Shown here: positions 34,208 to 42,764 of the stretch, in pieces
How the letters are laid out: every line of letters begins with the position of its first letter
Numbering within the stretch: the stretch's first letter is position 1
Assembly (NCBI GenBank): GCA_020832495.1
Contig: JAFIEP010000025.1
Coordinates: 1-56,552 of the forward strand
Origin: Acidimicrobiia bacterium
Lineage (GTDB): Bacteria > Actinomycetota > Acidimicrobiia > Acidimicrobiales > Acidimicrobilacustridaceae
Direction of reading: 5' to 3'
Length of the DNA stretch: 56,552 bases
Notes under the pieces: model-generated
The model's input: the letters and a program-made list of their open reading frames with translations, nothing else
Database searches by the model: none
What the model was told of the DNA's origin: nothing
Translations under genes and position numbers: made by a program

Positions 34208-34930
34208 TCAGTACGCAGCCGCTCGTTGGTAGCGGTCCAAGATGGTGGCGTCCCCGAACACCTCGAGTGCCTCGGGCGATCGACGCGACCACAACAGGCC
34301 CAACAGGTCGAGCGCCGGGCCACGGGCGGCGACGTCGCCCTTGGCGTGACGCCGCTCCACCTCGACGCCGTCGGCGGTGAAGGTGAGGAGCCACTCGCCC
34401 TCGGTGTCGGTGGCGTGGAGGTGCACGGTCTCGCCCGTCGGCGCGAAGTCGGCCAGCGCGAACCGGTGGGCCACGAACACCTCGAGGAGTTCGTCGACGC
34501 CGTCCACGGCGGCGACGGGGTCGACGGCGAAGGGGCGGCCGGTGGCGTCGGCCACGTCGAGGGCGTGGATCACTGCCTCGTGGGTCATGCGTCGTGCCCA
34601 CCAACGCGCCGTCTGTTCGCCGGCCCAGCTGGTCACCGGTCGGTCGAGGTCGGTGGCCTCCAGCGCAGCGGTCAGCTCCGTGGCTCCCCGTCGGTACCAG
34701 TCGACCGGGTCCTCGTCGGGTCCGGGGCGCGGCGGGTCGGGGATGGGGGTGCCCGGTTCGGCGGCCAGTGCCAGCACCGCCCAGCGTTGCGCCCGACCCA
34801 CGTGGCGCAGCAGCCGGGCCACGTCCCAGCCCTCGCAGGCAGGGATGGCGGCGGTCAGCTCCTCAGCCGTGGTGGCGGCCAAGTGGGTGTCGGCTCGATC
34901 GAAGGTGGCGCGTCGCAGGTCGTCGTCCAT
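34208..34930 (-). CDS. maleylpyruvate isomerase-family mycothiol-dependent enzyme
   Basis: 240 residues from ATG 34930. DinB-like four-helix fold: EGWDVARLLRHVGRAQRWAV (first His ligand), then the diagnostic ARRMTHEAVIHALDVADATGRPF with two His and a Glu, and a C-terminal LHATDTEGEWLLTF domain. Such enzymes use mycothiol as cofactor or bind Zn/Ni through these His; the reaction here is unknown. It runs leftward behind the copper genes with a 68-bp gap. Confidence 0.82.
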   Translation of the reverse strand: MDDDLRRATFDRADTHLAATTAEELTAAIPACEGWDVARLLRHVGRAQRWAVLALAAEPGTPIPDPPRPGPDEDPVDWYRRGATELTAALEATDLDRPVTSWAGEQTARWWARRMTHEAVIHALDVADATGRPFAVDPVAAVDGVDELLEVFVAHRFALADFAPTGETVHLHATDTEGEWLLTFTADGVEVERRHAKGDVAARGPALDLLGLLWSRRSPEALEVFGDATILDRYQRAAAY

Positions 34931-34998
34931 GAGCCAAGCCTGCCCGCCCGGCTGCCGCCGCGCCACCGAGGACGAGGTCGACAGCCGGGCAGCGGGGA

Positions 34999-35814
34999 TC
35001 AGTCGGCGGGCGGGGGGCTGCTGCCGCGGTTGCGCAGGTAGAGGGTCGTGGCGCCACCGACGATGATGACCACCACCACGATCAGCACGATGAGCCCGGC
35101 GGTGCCGCCGGCGTTGGCGCCCTGGCCGATGTCGGAGGCTTCCTCGGCGGTGGTCTCGGCCTCGGCCACCAGCGGTTCGGGTTCGTCGCCGTCGGTCTCG
35201 TCGTCGGTGGTGGTGTCGTCTGCGGCGTCGTCGGTGGTCGTGGTGTCGTCTGCGGCGTCGTCGTGGCCTTCGTCACCTTCGTCGCCAGCGTGGCCGTTGT
35301 CGTCGTCGCCGTGGCTGTGGCCGCCGGGGGCGCTGCCGGTCTGGCCGACGATCACGGCTGGCGCCGGGTAGGACGCCTCGGCGTCCGGGTCGATCCAGGC
35401 CAGTTCGTCGTCGCCACAGCTCTGAATGGTGGGCAGCAGCACCCGCGTGCCGTCGGGTTCACCGAAGGTGACGTTCACCGTGAACGACATGGCGGTGTGG
35501 TCGGGCACCGAGCCGCCCGTCCAGCTCACCACCACGCCGGCATCCGTTTCGTCGACGTTCGACGTCCAGCCGTCCTCGTCCACGGGGTCGACGTCGGTGG
35601 TGCTCGACGGGAACAGCGCCTCGATGCCGGTGGTGGCGGCGCCGTCGCAGCCGTGGTCAAAGCTGAAGACCACGGTGGACGTCGTGCCCTCGATGGCGTC
35701 GATGCCCGCCGTCACGTGGGCGCCGGCTGTGCCGACGGCAGCCAGAGAGGCAGCGCCGAAGGCGCCGGCGGCGAGCAGCGCCGTGGTGCGACGGCGAGTG
35801 GAACGGTGCGGCAT
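34999..35814 (-). CDS. YcnI-like DUF1775 copper-associated membrane protein
   Basis: 271 residues from ATG 35814 behind AAGGAG. Signal peptide (RTTALLAAGAFGAASLAAVGTAG) followed directly by AHVT, which would expose the N-terminal His that binds copper in YcnI. The DUF1775 beta-sandwich follows, then an Asp/Thr/His-rich linker and a C-terminal transmembrane helix (AGLIVLIVVVVIIVGGATTLYL). The upstream gene encodes CopC-CopD; YcnI-CopC-CopD clusters are a known copper-acquisition or delivery module. The His/Asp linker (GGHSHGDDDNGHAGDEG) may also bind metal. Confidence 0.85.
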   Translation of the reverse strand: MPHRSTRRRTTALLAAGAFGAASLAAVGTAGAHVTAGIDAIEGTTSTVVFSFDHGCDGAATTGIEALFPSSTTDVDPVDEDGWTSNVDETDAGVVVSWTGGSVPDHTAMSFTVNVTFGEPDGTRVLLPTIQSCGDDELAWIDPDAEASYPAPAVIVGQTGSAPGGHSHGDDDNGHAGDEGDEGHDDAADDTTTTDDAADDTTTDDETDGDEPEPLVAEAETTAEEASDIGQGANAGGTAGLIVLIVVVVIIVGGATTLYLRNRGSSPPPAD

Positions 35815-35876
35815 GGAAGGTGTCTCCTTGGTCGTGCGGAAATGGCGGTGAACGGGGGAGTGGACAGGTCCAGTGG

Positions 35877-37742
35877 TCATGGTTCCCCGATGGGGACCTC
35901 GAAGCTGGACACCTCTTGGTTGAAGCCGTCGACACGGGCGGTCACCTCCACCTGCCACAGGCCGGCGACGGCCATGGCGTCGGTGGAGGCGATCCAGTGA
36001 CCGGGGCCCAGCCCGTTGGCGGGCACGGTGATGGGCGCCACGTCGGCAGCGGGCAGGGCGACGGTCACCGACACCGACCCCACTCGGTCGGTGGTGGCGT
36101 TGCCCGGTCCCAGATAGGTGATGTGCAAGGTGTTGGTGCCCACCTCGCCCGGGGTCAGGAAGAGGTTCAGGTCCACACCCTCGGTGACGGTGACCGTGTC
36201 ATTGAACGGGTCGGCGCCGAGTTCGCTGATGCGGGCGGGAGGTGTGGTGACCAACACGGCGGTGATGGCCACCACGGCCACCACGCCGATCAACTCGAGT
36301 CGCAGCGTGCCGCGGAGCTGCTGCCACGGGCCTGGATCGTCGCGCACCATGGTGAGCACCGACCCGCCTTCGTCGAGCGCTGCGGTCGGTTCGTCGCCGG
36401 GGCGGGCGGCGGTGGCCACGGGCGGTTCGCCGTCGGAGGCGGAGGAGGCGTCGTCATCGTCGGCTTCGTCGGCGAACTCGGGGAGCTGGCGGAGGATGTG
36501 GGGCACCAGGGCCCAACGGTTGTAGGCAGCGACGGCCAGCACGGCCAGCACCACCAGCACCTTCACCGCCAGTGTGCGGCCGTAGGCGGTGTCGATGAGG
36601 TCGCCGGGCCCCGAGAGCGTGCCGGTGGACAGGGCCAGCCCGCTGGCGAACAGCACCGCCACCGAGACGGCCGCGGCGGTGGACAGCCGCAGGGCGACCC
36701 CGGTGGTGTCGGCCAACTGCCCGGGCGAGCCGTTGCGACGCCAGCGCAGGAGCAACCACATGCCGAGGAGCCCCCCGACCCAAAGGGCGGCCACCGCCAC
36801 GTGGGTGACGTCGGCCAGCGCAGCCAACAACGGCTGGGGGGCATCGGCGGTGTGGCCGGTGAGGGCGAACGATCCCACTGCCAACAGCGATCCGTAGAAG
36901 CCGAGGCCGTCGGCCACGGTGGAGGACCGCAGGGCCGAGGCCACGTAGATGGCGGCCAGCCCCAGGGCCAGCACGGCCACCGACCAGCCCAACCCGCCGG
37001 TGCGGAGCACCGCGCCGGCGATGCCGTCGGAGGCAATGGCGTCCAATCCGCCCCCGGTGCCCTCGGCCGCCCGGGCGACGACCACACCGACCGCGCCGAC
37101 CGCTGCGACGACGCAGGCCACGCGGATGAACGGCGCGTAGCCCCCGCGGTCGGTAGCGCCGTCGTGGAGGAAGCGGCCGAAGAAGGTCAGTCCGGCGGCA
37201 ACGAGCACGCCGAGGAAGGCCAGCGTCTGCGCCAGGCGCCCGACGCCCACCACCAGCGGATCGTCGGAGATGGCCAGGCCGGCGACGGCATCGCGGTCGA
37301 GATCGTCCCCCACGGCGAACACCACGGCGCCGCTGATGACGTGGCCGTCAGCGGACACCACCCGGTAGCTGGCCAGGTAGGTGCCGACGTCAACGCCGTC
37401 GTCCAGTTCGACCTGGACGCTGTCGGACGAGGGTCGCAGGACGTCGCCCCGGTCGACTCGCTCCCCGGTCTGGTCGAGCACCGTCAAGCCACCCAGCTCG
37501 GTGCCCACCGGCTCGTTGAAGCGGATGGTGACGCTCTCGGGTGCCTCGCCCAGCCGTTCACCGTCGCCGGGGCTCGACCCGGTCAGCACGGCGTGCGCGC
37601 CCGCAGGGGAGGCCAGCAGCCATCCGCCGGACAGGACGAGCACGGCGCTGGCCAGCAGGACGCGCAGCACGGTCGTCCACCCCCCGACGGGGGGAGGAGC
37701 GGGCGAGCTGGGTGCGGTCGTCGCCTGGTCGACGCAAGGCAT
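35877..37742 (-). CDS. CopC-CopD fusion, copper resistance/uptake protein
   Basis: 621 residues. An N-terminal membrane segment (LLASAVLVLSGGWLLASPAGA) leads into a mature CopC domain beginning AHAVLTGSSPGDGERL, which has the N-terminal copper His and later SADGHVISG. About eight CopD transmembrane helices follow (TLAFLGVLVAAGLTFFGRF through VLVVLAVLAVAAYNRW). A C-terminal extracellular immunoglobulin-like domain (about the last 110 residues) resembles a second CopC/YtkA-like fold. It handles periplasmic or cell-surface copper and moves it across the membrane. The first gene of the leftward copper unit, divergent from the ECF sigma gene 170 bp away. Confidence 0.88.
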   Translation of the reverse strand: MPCVDQATTAPSSPAPPPVGGWTTVLRVLLASAVLVLSGGWLLASPAGAHAVLTGSSPGDGERLGEAPESVTIRFNEPVGTELGGLTVLDQTGERVDRGDVLRPSSDSVQVELDDGVDVGTYLASYRVVSADGHVISGAVVFAVGDDLDRDAVAGLAISDDPLVVGVGRLAQTLAFLGVLVAAGLTFFGRFLHDGATDRGGYAPFIRVACVVAAVGAVGVVVARAAEGTGGGLDAIASDGIAGAVLRTGGLGWSVAVLALGLAAIYVASALRSSTVADGLGFYGSLLAVGSFALTGHTADAPQPLLAALADVTHVAVAALWVGGLLGMWLLLRWRRNGSPGQLADTTGVALRLSTAAAVSVAVLFASGLALSTGTLSGPGDLIDTAYGRTLAVKVLVVLAVLAVAAYNRWALVPHILRQLPEFADEADDDDASSASDGEPPVATAARPGDEPTAALDEGGSVLTMVRDDPGPWQQLRGTLRLELIGVVAVVAITAVLVTTPPARISELGADPFNDTVTVTEGVDLNLFLTPGEVGTNTLHITYLGPGNATTDRVGSVSVTVALPAADVAPITVPANGLGPGHWIASTDAMAVAGLWQVEVTARVDGFNQEVSSFEVPIGEP

Positions 37743-37901
37743 CTCTCAGTCTGTCGTACCGCGCAGGCTCGAAGTTCCCGGCCAGGTCGGCTGCCGCTGG
37801 CCATTGCTTCAGGCGTGGGGTGCCCCGTGCGAGGACCCGGGCGCGGGACGCAGCGTCGCCGGGATCCGGCGGGCGGGTGGGGTTGCGAGGGTGCGGTGGG
37901 C

Positions 37902-37913
37902 CACACTGGAGTG
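37902..37913 (+). promoter_or_regulatory. possible leaderless promoter of the ECF sigma gene
   Basis: CACACT (37902-37907), six bases before ATG 37914; a weak match to TANNNT in the same spacing as the other leaderless genes. Confidence 0.3.
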
Positions 37914-38456
37914 ATGGACGAGCTCACCGAGGTGGCGATGGCGGCCGGTCGCGGCGACCGCCGTGCCCTCGAGGAGTTCGTTCGTCGCACCCAAGCCGAG
38001 GTGTGGCGGCTGTGCGCTCACTTGGTGGACCGGGGCGCAGCCGATGACCTGACCCAGGACACCTACATCCGGGCCATGGGATCACTCGGCCGTTTCGAGG
38101 GCCGTTCGTCGGCGCGCACCTGGTTGCTCGGTATTGCCCGTCGGGCCTGCGCCGATGAGATCCGGCGACGGGTGCGCGGCCGACGCCGCCAGGAACACTT
38201 GCTCGAGCGGGCTCGCACCGAGAGCTCCGCTGCTGTCGGCGGCCCGGAGCGGTCGGTGCCGTTGGTGGCGCTCCTCGACGCCCTGTCGCCCGACCGACGC
38301 GAGGCGATCGTGCTCACTCAGCTGTTGGGACTCTCCTACGCAGAGGCGGCCGAGGTGTGCGACTGCCCGGTGGGCACCATCAGGTCACGGGTGGCGCGAG
38401 CTCGCGAGGAGCTGGTGGCCGCCACCGGCGAGTCGGACGCCGAGCAGCATGGCTGA
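37914..38456 (+). CDS. ECF RNA polymerase sigma factor (SigC-like arrangement)
   Basis: 180 residues from ATG 37914. Region 2 (ALEEFVRRTQAEVWRLCAHLV, DDLTQDTYIRAMGSLGRFEG, RTWLLGIARRACADEIRRR) and region 4 (LDALSPDRREAIVLTQLLGLSYAEAAEVCDCPVGTIRSRVARAREELV) are complete. No anti-sigma gene follows. It is divergent from the copper genes and overlaps the ABC ATPase gene by 8 bp, so a link to copper or metal homeostasis is likely (inference). Confidence 0.88.
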   Translation: MDELTEVAMAAGRGDRRALEEFVRRTQAEVWRLCAHLVDRGAADDLTQDTYIRAMGSLGRFEGRSSARTWLLGIARRACADEIRRRVRGRRRQEHLLERARTESSAAVGGPERSVPLVALLDALSPDRREAIVLTQLLGLSYAEAAEVCDCPVGTIRSRVARAREELVAATGESDAEQHG

Positions 38457-39318
38457 ACCCGCTCGGTCGGACGAGCACACCCCCCAGCGCGGTGGTGGTC
38501 CCGATGTCATCGTCGCCCGTGGGGTCACGGTGACCAGGGGCAATCATGTGGCCTTGGTGGCCGACGACCTGCGGGTCCCCACCGGCGCCTTCACCGCCGT
38601 CGTCGGCCCCAACGGGTCGGGGAAGTCCACCCTGTTGCATGCCGTGGCCGGGCTGTTGGCGGTCCGCAGCGGCACGTTGTCGGTGCTGGGCACCACCCCG
38701 GTCGCCGGGCGACGCTCGGTGGCCTACGTGTTGCAGTCCGCTGCAGTGAACCCGTCGTTGCCCATCACCGTCCGCCAGGTGGTGGCCATGGGCCGCTACA
38801 GCACCGTCGGGCTCCTCGGCCGCCCGTCGCGGGCTGATCGCCAGGCGGTGGCCGAGGCCCTCGAGCGGGTGGAACTGTCCGACCTCGCCGACCGGCAGTT
38901 GCGGGAGCTCTCCGGCGGTCAGCGGCAACGAGCGTTCGTGGCGCAGGGACTGGCCCAGCAGGCCGACCTGTTGCTGCTCGACGAGCCGATGAGCGGCCTC
39001 GACATGGTCTCCGCAGAGGCCATCCTGGCCATCGCGGCGGAGGAACGAGATGCCGGTCGCAGCGTGGTCATGACCACCCACGACCTCGACCACGCCCGCC
39101 TGGCCGACCACTTGGTGGTGTTGTCGGGCAAGGTGGTCGCCCAGGGGCGACCGGCGGAGGTCCTGGTGCCCGACGTGCTCCGTCGCGCCTACGGCTCGCG
39201 GCTGTTGGTGCTCGACGACTCCACCGTGGCGGTGGTCGACGACGCCCACCACCACGCCACGGGTGCCGACCACTCGTTGTGCGCCCACGACGACGAGCAC
39301 GACCCGCCGCCCGGATGA
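38449..39318 (+). CDS. metal-type ABC transporter ATP-binding protein with His/Asp tail
   Basis: 289 residues from ATG 38449, overlapping the sigma factor stop by 8 bp. Walker A GPNGSGKST, signature LSGGQRQRAFVAQGL, Walker B LLLLDEPMSGLD, H-loop TTHDLDHA. The sequence looks most like Zn/Mn (ZnuC/MntB-type) ATPases. The C-terminus ends in DDAHHHATGADH and CAHDDEHD, probably metal-binding. No permease or binding-protein gene is adjacent; the next gene is convergent, so its membrane partner must be elsewhere. Confidence 0.82.
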   Translation: MAEPARSDEHTPQRGGGPDVIVARGVTVTRGNHVALVADDLRVPTGAFTAVVGPNGSGKSTLLHAVAGLLAVRSGTLSVLGTTPVAGRRSVAYVLQSAAVNPSLPITVRQVVAMGRYSTVGLLGRPSRADRQAVAEALERVELSDLADRQLRELSGGQRQRAFVAQGLAQQADLLLLDEPMSGLDMVSAEAILAIAAEERDAGRSVVMTTHDLDHARLADHLVVLSGKVVAQGRPAEVLVPDVLRRAYGSRLLVLDDSTVAVVDDAHHHATGADHSLCAHDDEHDPPPG

Positions 39319-39365
39319 TGCCGCTGGGGTGACCCCGCCCGGGTGACGCCGCCCGGGTGATGCTG
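39309..39365. repeat. short imperfect tandem repeat between convergent genes
   Basis: Units close to CCGCCCGGGTGACG recur three to four times in the 64-bp gap between the ABC ATPase and the HisN-like gene. They may form GC-rich hairpins acting as a bidirectional terminator. Confidence 0.4.
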
Positions 39366-39382
39366 GCCGCGCCGCGGTGCGG

Positions 39383-40165
39383 TCAGGCCCGGCCCATGAG
39401 TGCCAACAGTTCGTCGTGCAGCTTGCCGTTGGTGGCGATGCCGTCGCCCCCGTCGATCGTGTCCTGCCCCCGCAGGTCGGTGAAGCGACCGCCCGCCTCG
39501 GCCAGGATGACCGGCATCGGGGCGATGTCCCACGGTGCCACCTCGGGGTCGACCATGGCGTCGATACGCCCCGCCGCCACCAGGGCGTAGCCGTAGCCGT
39601 CCCCCCAGGTGCGCATGGCGCAGCCGCTGTGGCGCAGGGCCAGCAGCGCTTCGTCGGGCCACCGGCTGTAGGAACAGGTGGACACGTAGGCCGCCTCGAG
39701 GGTGGCCTTGTCGCTCACGCGGGCCGGCCGGTCGTTCTCGAAGCAGCCGAGCCCCCGTCCGGCGTACACGGTGAGGCCGATGGCGGGCACGTTGATGATC
39801 CCCACGGCGGGTCCGTCGGCGTCGTTGAGGGCCACGAGGTTGGTGTACAGGGGGATGCCCCGGGTGAACGCCTTGGTGCCGTCGATCGGATCGAGGATCC
39901 AGGTGCGCCCACTCGACCCCTCGGTGTCGGCCTCCTCCTCGCCGTTGACGGCGTCGTCGGGCCAGCGTTGCTCGATGGCCTCACGCAGGAAGCGCTCGGC
40001 CGCCTTGTCGGCCGCCGTCACCGGGGTGCCGTCACCTTTGCGCTCGACCTCGAGCGCCGGCGAGCGGAACCACTCGAGGGTCAACTCACCCGCAGCGCGG
40101 GTGATGGCGACGGCTTCATCCAACAGGGCTCGATCGACGGGCTGCACCGAGGCATCATCGCGCAC
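39383..40165 (-). CDS. hisN: inositol monophosphatase-family histidinol-phosphatase (HisN-like)
   Basis: 260 residues from GTG 40165 (the frame is open further up but loses similarity). Metal site 1: GEEEAD; motif WILDPIDGTKAFTRGIP; motif 2: WDIAPMPVILAEAGGRFTDL. The substrate-defining GIPLYTNLVAL region fits HisN of actinobacteria. It would hydrolyse L-histidinol phosphate in histidine synthesis; other sugar phosphates are possible. Confidence 0.8.
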   Translation of the reverse strand: MRDDASVQPVDRALLDEAVAITRAAGELTLEWFRSPALEVERKGDGTPVTAADKAAERFLREAIEQRWPDDAVNGEEEADTEGSSGRTWILDPIDGTKAFTRGIPLYTNLVALNDADGPAVGIINVPAIGLTVYAGRGLGCFENDRPARVSDKATLEAAYVSTCSYSRWPDEALLALRHSGCAMRTWGDGYGYALVAAGRIDAMVDPEVAPWDIAPMPVILAEAGGRFTDLRGQDTIDGGDGIATNGKLHDELLALMGRA

Positions 40166-40306
40166 GGACCCGCACCGCTCGACATGATCGCCGAGCGGTG
40201 CGGCCCGTCGCCGCGCTCCGTGGCTCCTGCTGCTCGGTCGCTGCACCGCTCAGTGTCGTCACTGGGGCGACCGAGGGGTTGCACCCCACGCGGCACCACC
40301 ACCACC

Positions 40307-40312
40307 TAGGAT
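40307..40312 (+). promoter_or_regulatory. -10 box upstream of the sigma-like membrane protein
   Basis: TAGGAT, giving a leader of about 120 bases before GTG 40442. The remaining gap from 40166 holds no gene I can support. Confidence 0.4.
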
Positions 40313-40441
40313 GGACGCGGTGCACATCGGTGCACCTCCGCCATCGAACTGACCGGGCAGCGATCGTCCGGGCATGTCGTGTGCTGCAGGCGCCAGCCGG
40401 GTGGTGAGCCAAGGGGGCGACCGGTACTCCGGGAGGACGAC

Positions 40442-42694
40442 GTGGCAGACCAAGAATCGGGATCATCGGCCGCAGGGCCCCTGCAGGAGACCGTCAGTCG
40501 TGCGCAGGTACGCCGCGAGGGCGACGAGCGACTGGCGGCATCGCTGCGAGTCGGTGACGACGAGAGCTTCGGTCGCCTGTACGACGCCTGGATCGATCCG
40601 GTTCACGACCACCTGGTGAACGCCGGCCTCGAGGGTGCGGAGCTGGACGAGGCGCTGGCCTCGGTTTTCTCCCGGGCCTGGGAAACGGTGAATGGCGGGG
40701 GAGGCGAAGCCTTCGGTGTGGTCGTCATGCGGTTGGCAGAAGGAGCCACCCGCGGGCGTCTCACCCCCGGTGGTGCGTCGCCCGTCGAGGTGTCGCCGGC
40801 ACCTGAGGACCGGCTCACCAAGGCCACCAGCCTCGGTTCTGCGGCGGGTGACCCCCAGATCACCGCCCTGCTGTGGCAGTCGGCGGCAGCCATGGGACCG
40901 CGCGGTCGCGAGACGCTCGACCTGCACTTCCGGCACGGACTGACGGCGGACGAGATCGCCGCCATCACCGGACGTTCCGCCGGTGAGGTGTCGGAACTGA
41001 TCACCAAGTTGCCGGCGGCCTACGACCAGGTGGTGCGCGCCCGGGTGTTGTGGCGCGGCGGGCGACCCGACGATCCGGCGCTGGCCGAGGCCCTGGGCGG
41101 TCGCACCGACGTGTTCGATGCCGACACCGTGCGCACGGTGGTGCGCCACCTGCGGTCCGACAGCAAGGCGCGGGCCCGGTCGATGGTGCCGCTGGGGCCC
41201 ACCGCCATCTTCGCGGCGATGCCCTTGGCCACCGCCGGACGCACGCTGAAGCGTTCGACGGCCACCTCCCTGGTGGCCGCAGGTGTGCCGCTGGGGCGCT
41301 CGGAGTTCGCCCCCGACGCTGCCTGGTCGAGCGACACCGACGTGGAGGAACCGACCGAGACCGCCGCAGCGGTGGTCGACGAGGCGCCCACCACCCCGGA
41401 GCCGGCCGACGAGGCGGGTTCGGACGACGCCGCGGCGGACACCGTCGGTGTGGCGGCGGTCGCTGACAGCACTGACGTGACCGACGAACCCGAGCCCGCA
41501 CCCGGCGACGCCGCCGGACCGGACGCTGCTGCCGACACCGACACCGACACCGACGCTGCTGCCGACACCGAGGACGAAGCGGACGACGACGATGCCGGTG
41601 CGGCAGGTGGCGCACTGGTGGCCGGAGCCGCCGCCGGTGGGCTGGTCGGTGCCGCCGCTGCGGGGGCTGCTGGCGCCGCGGAACCGGACGGTGACGAACC
41701 CATCGGCTCGGCCGAGGCCGACGAAGCCGCCGCTGACGACGCTGCGACCACTGACGGCGAACCCGACGGCTTGGACGACGGCGCTGACGACGCCGACGCC
41801 ACCGAGGAGGTGCCGCTGGTGGCGGCTGCCGCCGGCGGAGCAGGTGCCGGAGCCGGCGCTGGTGCAGCGGGTGGTGATGGCCTCCGCGGCGAGCCCACCG
41901 AACCGGTCAGCACGCTGTCGGGTCGTCCGGCCAGCGAGACCCACTACGAGCCCACGCCGGAACGCAACCGCACAGGCCTCTACGTCGGGGCCGGGGCCGC
42001 GGCCGCCGTGGTGGTGCTGATCGTGGCGCTCATCGTGTTCTCCGGAGGCGACGACGACGCCGACCTGGCCACGGGCGAGGGCAGCGTGGCGCGCGCCGAC
42101 CCCTCGGAGACGACGACCACACCCCCGCCGCCCACTCGACCGCCGCTGACCACCACCACGACCACCGAGGCACCCCTGGTCGAGGAGATCGAAGAAGAGA
42201 TCGAGGAACTGATCGAGGAACTCGAGGACGAGCTCGTGGTGACGACCACCGTGGCGCCTGGTGGTGGCGGCGGCGGTGGTGGCGGCGGCGGCGGTGGCGG
42301 TGGCACGAGCCCCGGCCCGGGTCCGGTCCCGGGACCGACGCCCACGACCGCACCTCCTCCCATCACCGCACCCCCGATCACGGCACCGCTGCAGTGGAAC
42401 TCGGGTATGAGCCTGCTTCCCGACCAGCGAATCTCGTCCGGTGGAACCCCGCCCACGCTCAGCTGGAGCGTCACAGCCAACCGCAACGTGGTGTCGGTCC
42501 AACTCTTCGGACCTGGGACGCCGAACGGCGGGGTCGGTGTGAGTGGGTCGATTCCCGGGATCTGTCCCGTCCCAGTGCAGGACGGAAGGTGCAATGCCAA
42601 CCCTGGTCCGTATCAGTACCGTCTGCGCGCACAGTTCCAGACCGGTGAGGTGCTGGAGGACGTGCGTACGCTCACGATCACCGAGCCGAACTGA
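40442..42694 (+). CDS. membrane-anchored sigma-factor-like protein with extracellular domain
   Basis: 750 residues from GTG 40442 (GGGAGGAC upstream). Residues ~35-95 resemble ECF region 2 (LRVGDDESFGRLYDAWIDPVHDHLV, DEALASVFSRAWETV) and ~140-205 resemble region 4 (WQSAAAMGPRGRETLDLHFRHG, TADEIAAITGRSAGEVSELI). A ~280-residue acidic Ala/Asp/Thr linker with Ala/Gly runs follows, then a transmembrane helix (GLYVGAGAAAAVVVLIVALIVF, about 520). Outside: Thr/Pro-rich spacer, a Glu-rich coiled coil (EEIEEEIEELIEELEDEL), sixteen Gly in a row, a Pro/Thr stretch, and a ~90-residue beta domain with two Cys (CPVPVQDGRC). Region 4 is better conserved than region 2. Whether it still binds polymerase is unknown. 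Confidence 0.7.
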   Translation: MADQESGSSAAGPLQETVSRAQVRREGDERLAASLRVGDDESFGRLYDAWIDPVHDHLVNAGLEGAELDEALASVFSRAWETVNGGGGEAFGVVVMRLAEGATRGRLTPGGASPVEVSPAPEDRLTKATSLGSAAGDPQITALLWQSAAAMGPRGRETLDLHFRHGLTADEIAAITGRSAGEVSELITKLPAAYDQVVRARVLWRGGRPDDPALAEALGGRTDVFDADTVRTVVRHLRSDSKARARSMVPLGPTAIFAAMPLATAGRTLKRSTATSLVAAGVPLGRSEFAPDAAWSSDTDVEEPTETAAAVVDEAPTTPEPADEAGSDDAAADTVGVAAVADSTDVTDEPEPAPGDAAGPDAAADTDTDTDAAADTEDEADDDDAGAAGGALVAGAAAGGLVGAAAAGAAGAAEPDGDEPIGSAEADEAAADDAATTDGEPDGLDDGADDADATEEVPLVAAAAGGAGAGAGAGAAGGDGLRGEPTEPVSTLSGRPASETHYEPTPERNRTGLYVGAGAAAAVVVLIVALIVFSGGDDDADLATGEGSVARADPSETTTTPPPPTRPPLTTTTTTEAPLVEEIEEEIEELIEELEDELVVTTTVAPGGGGGGGGGGGGGGGTSPGPGPVPGPTPTTAPPPITAPPITAPLQWNSGMSLLPDQRISSGGTPPTLSWSVTANRNVVSVQLFGPGTPNGGVGVSGSIPGICPVPVQDGRCNANPGPYQYRLRAQFQTGEVLEDVRTLTITEPN
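41522..41571 (+). repeat. 20-bp direct repeat with GACACC hexamers in the linker
   Basis: GACGCTGCTGCCGACACCGA occurs at 41522-41541 and 41552-41571, separated by in-frame GACACC hexamers. It encodes the Asp/Ala/Thr linker of the sigma-like protein and could change length in frame. Confidence 0.6.
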
Positions 42695-42723
42695 TCAGCC
42701 GAGCCGAACTGATCAGCCGAACC

Positions 42724-42754
42724 GAGCGACATCGCCGTTCAGGCGGCGTCGCTC
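42724..42754. terminator. bidirectional hairpin between convergent genes
   Basis: GAGCGAC (42724-42730) pairs with GTCGCTC (42748-42754), with an inner CGCC/GGCG stem and loop GTTCA. Just before it, a short sequence (GAGCCGAACTGATCAGCC) is present in tandem. It serves both the sigma-like gene and the AAA ATPase gene. Confidence 0.65.
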
Positions 42755-42764
42755 GTGTGGGCTG

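Noticed and set aside
35820-37913. Rightward open frame continuing upstream of the ECF sigma gene
   Set aside because: Gly/His/Gln-rich shadow of the copper genes on the other strand; the sigma domain begins at 37914.
41600-41870. Ala/Gly-rich hydrophobic runs as extra transmembrane helices in the sigma-like protein
   Set aside because: Mostly Ala and Gly with few Leu, Ile or Phe and flanked by long acidic stretches; more likely flexible linker than membrane spans, though one could be a weak helix.
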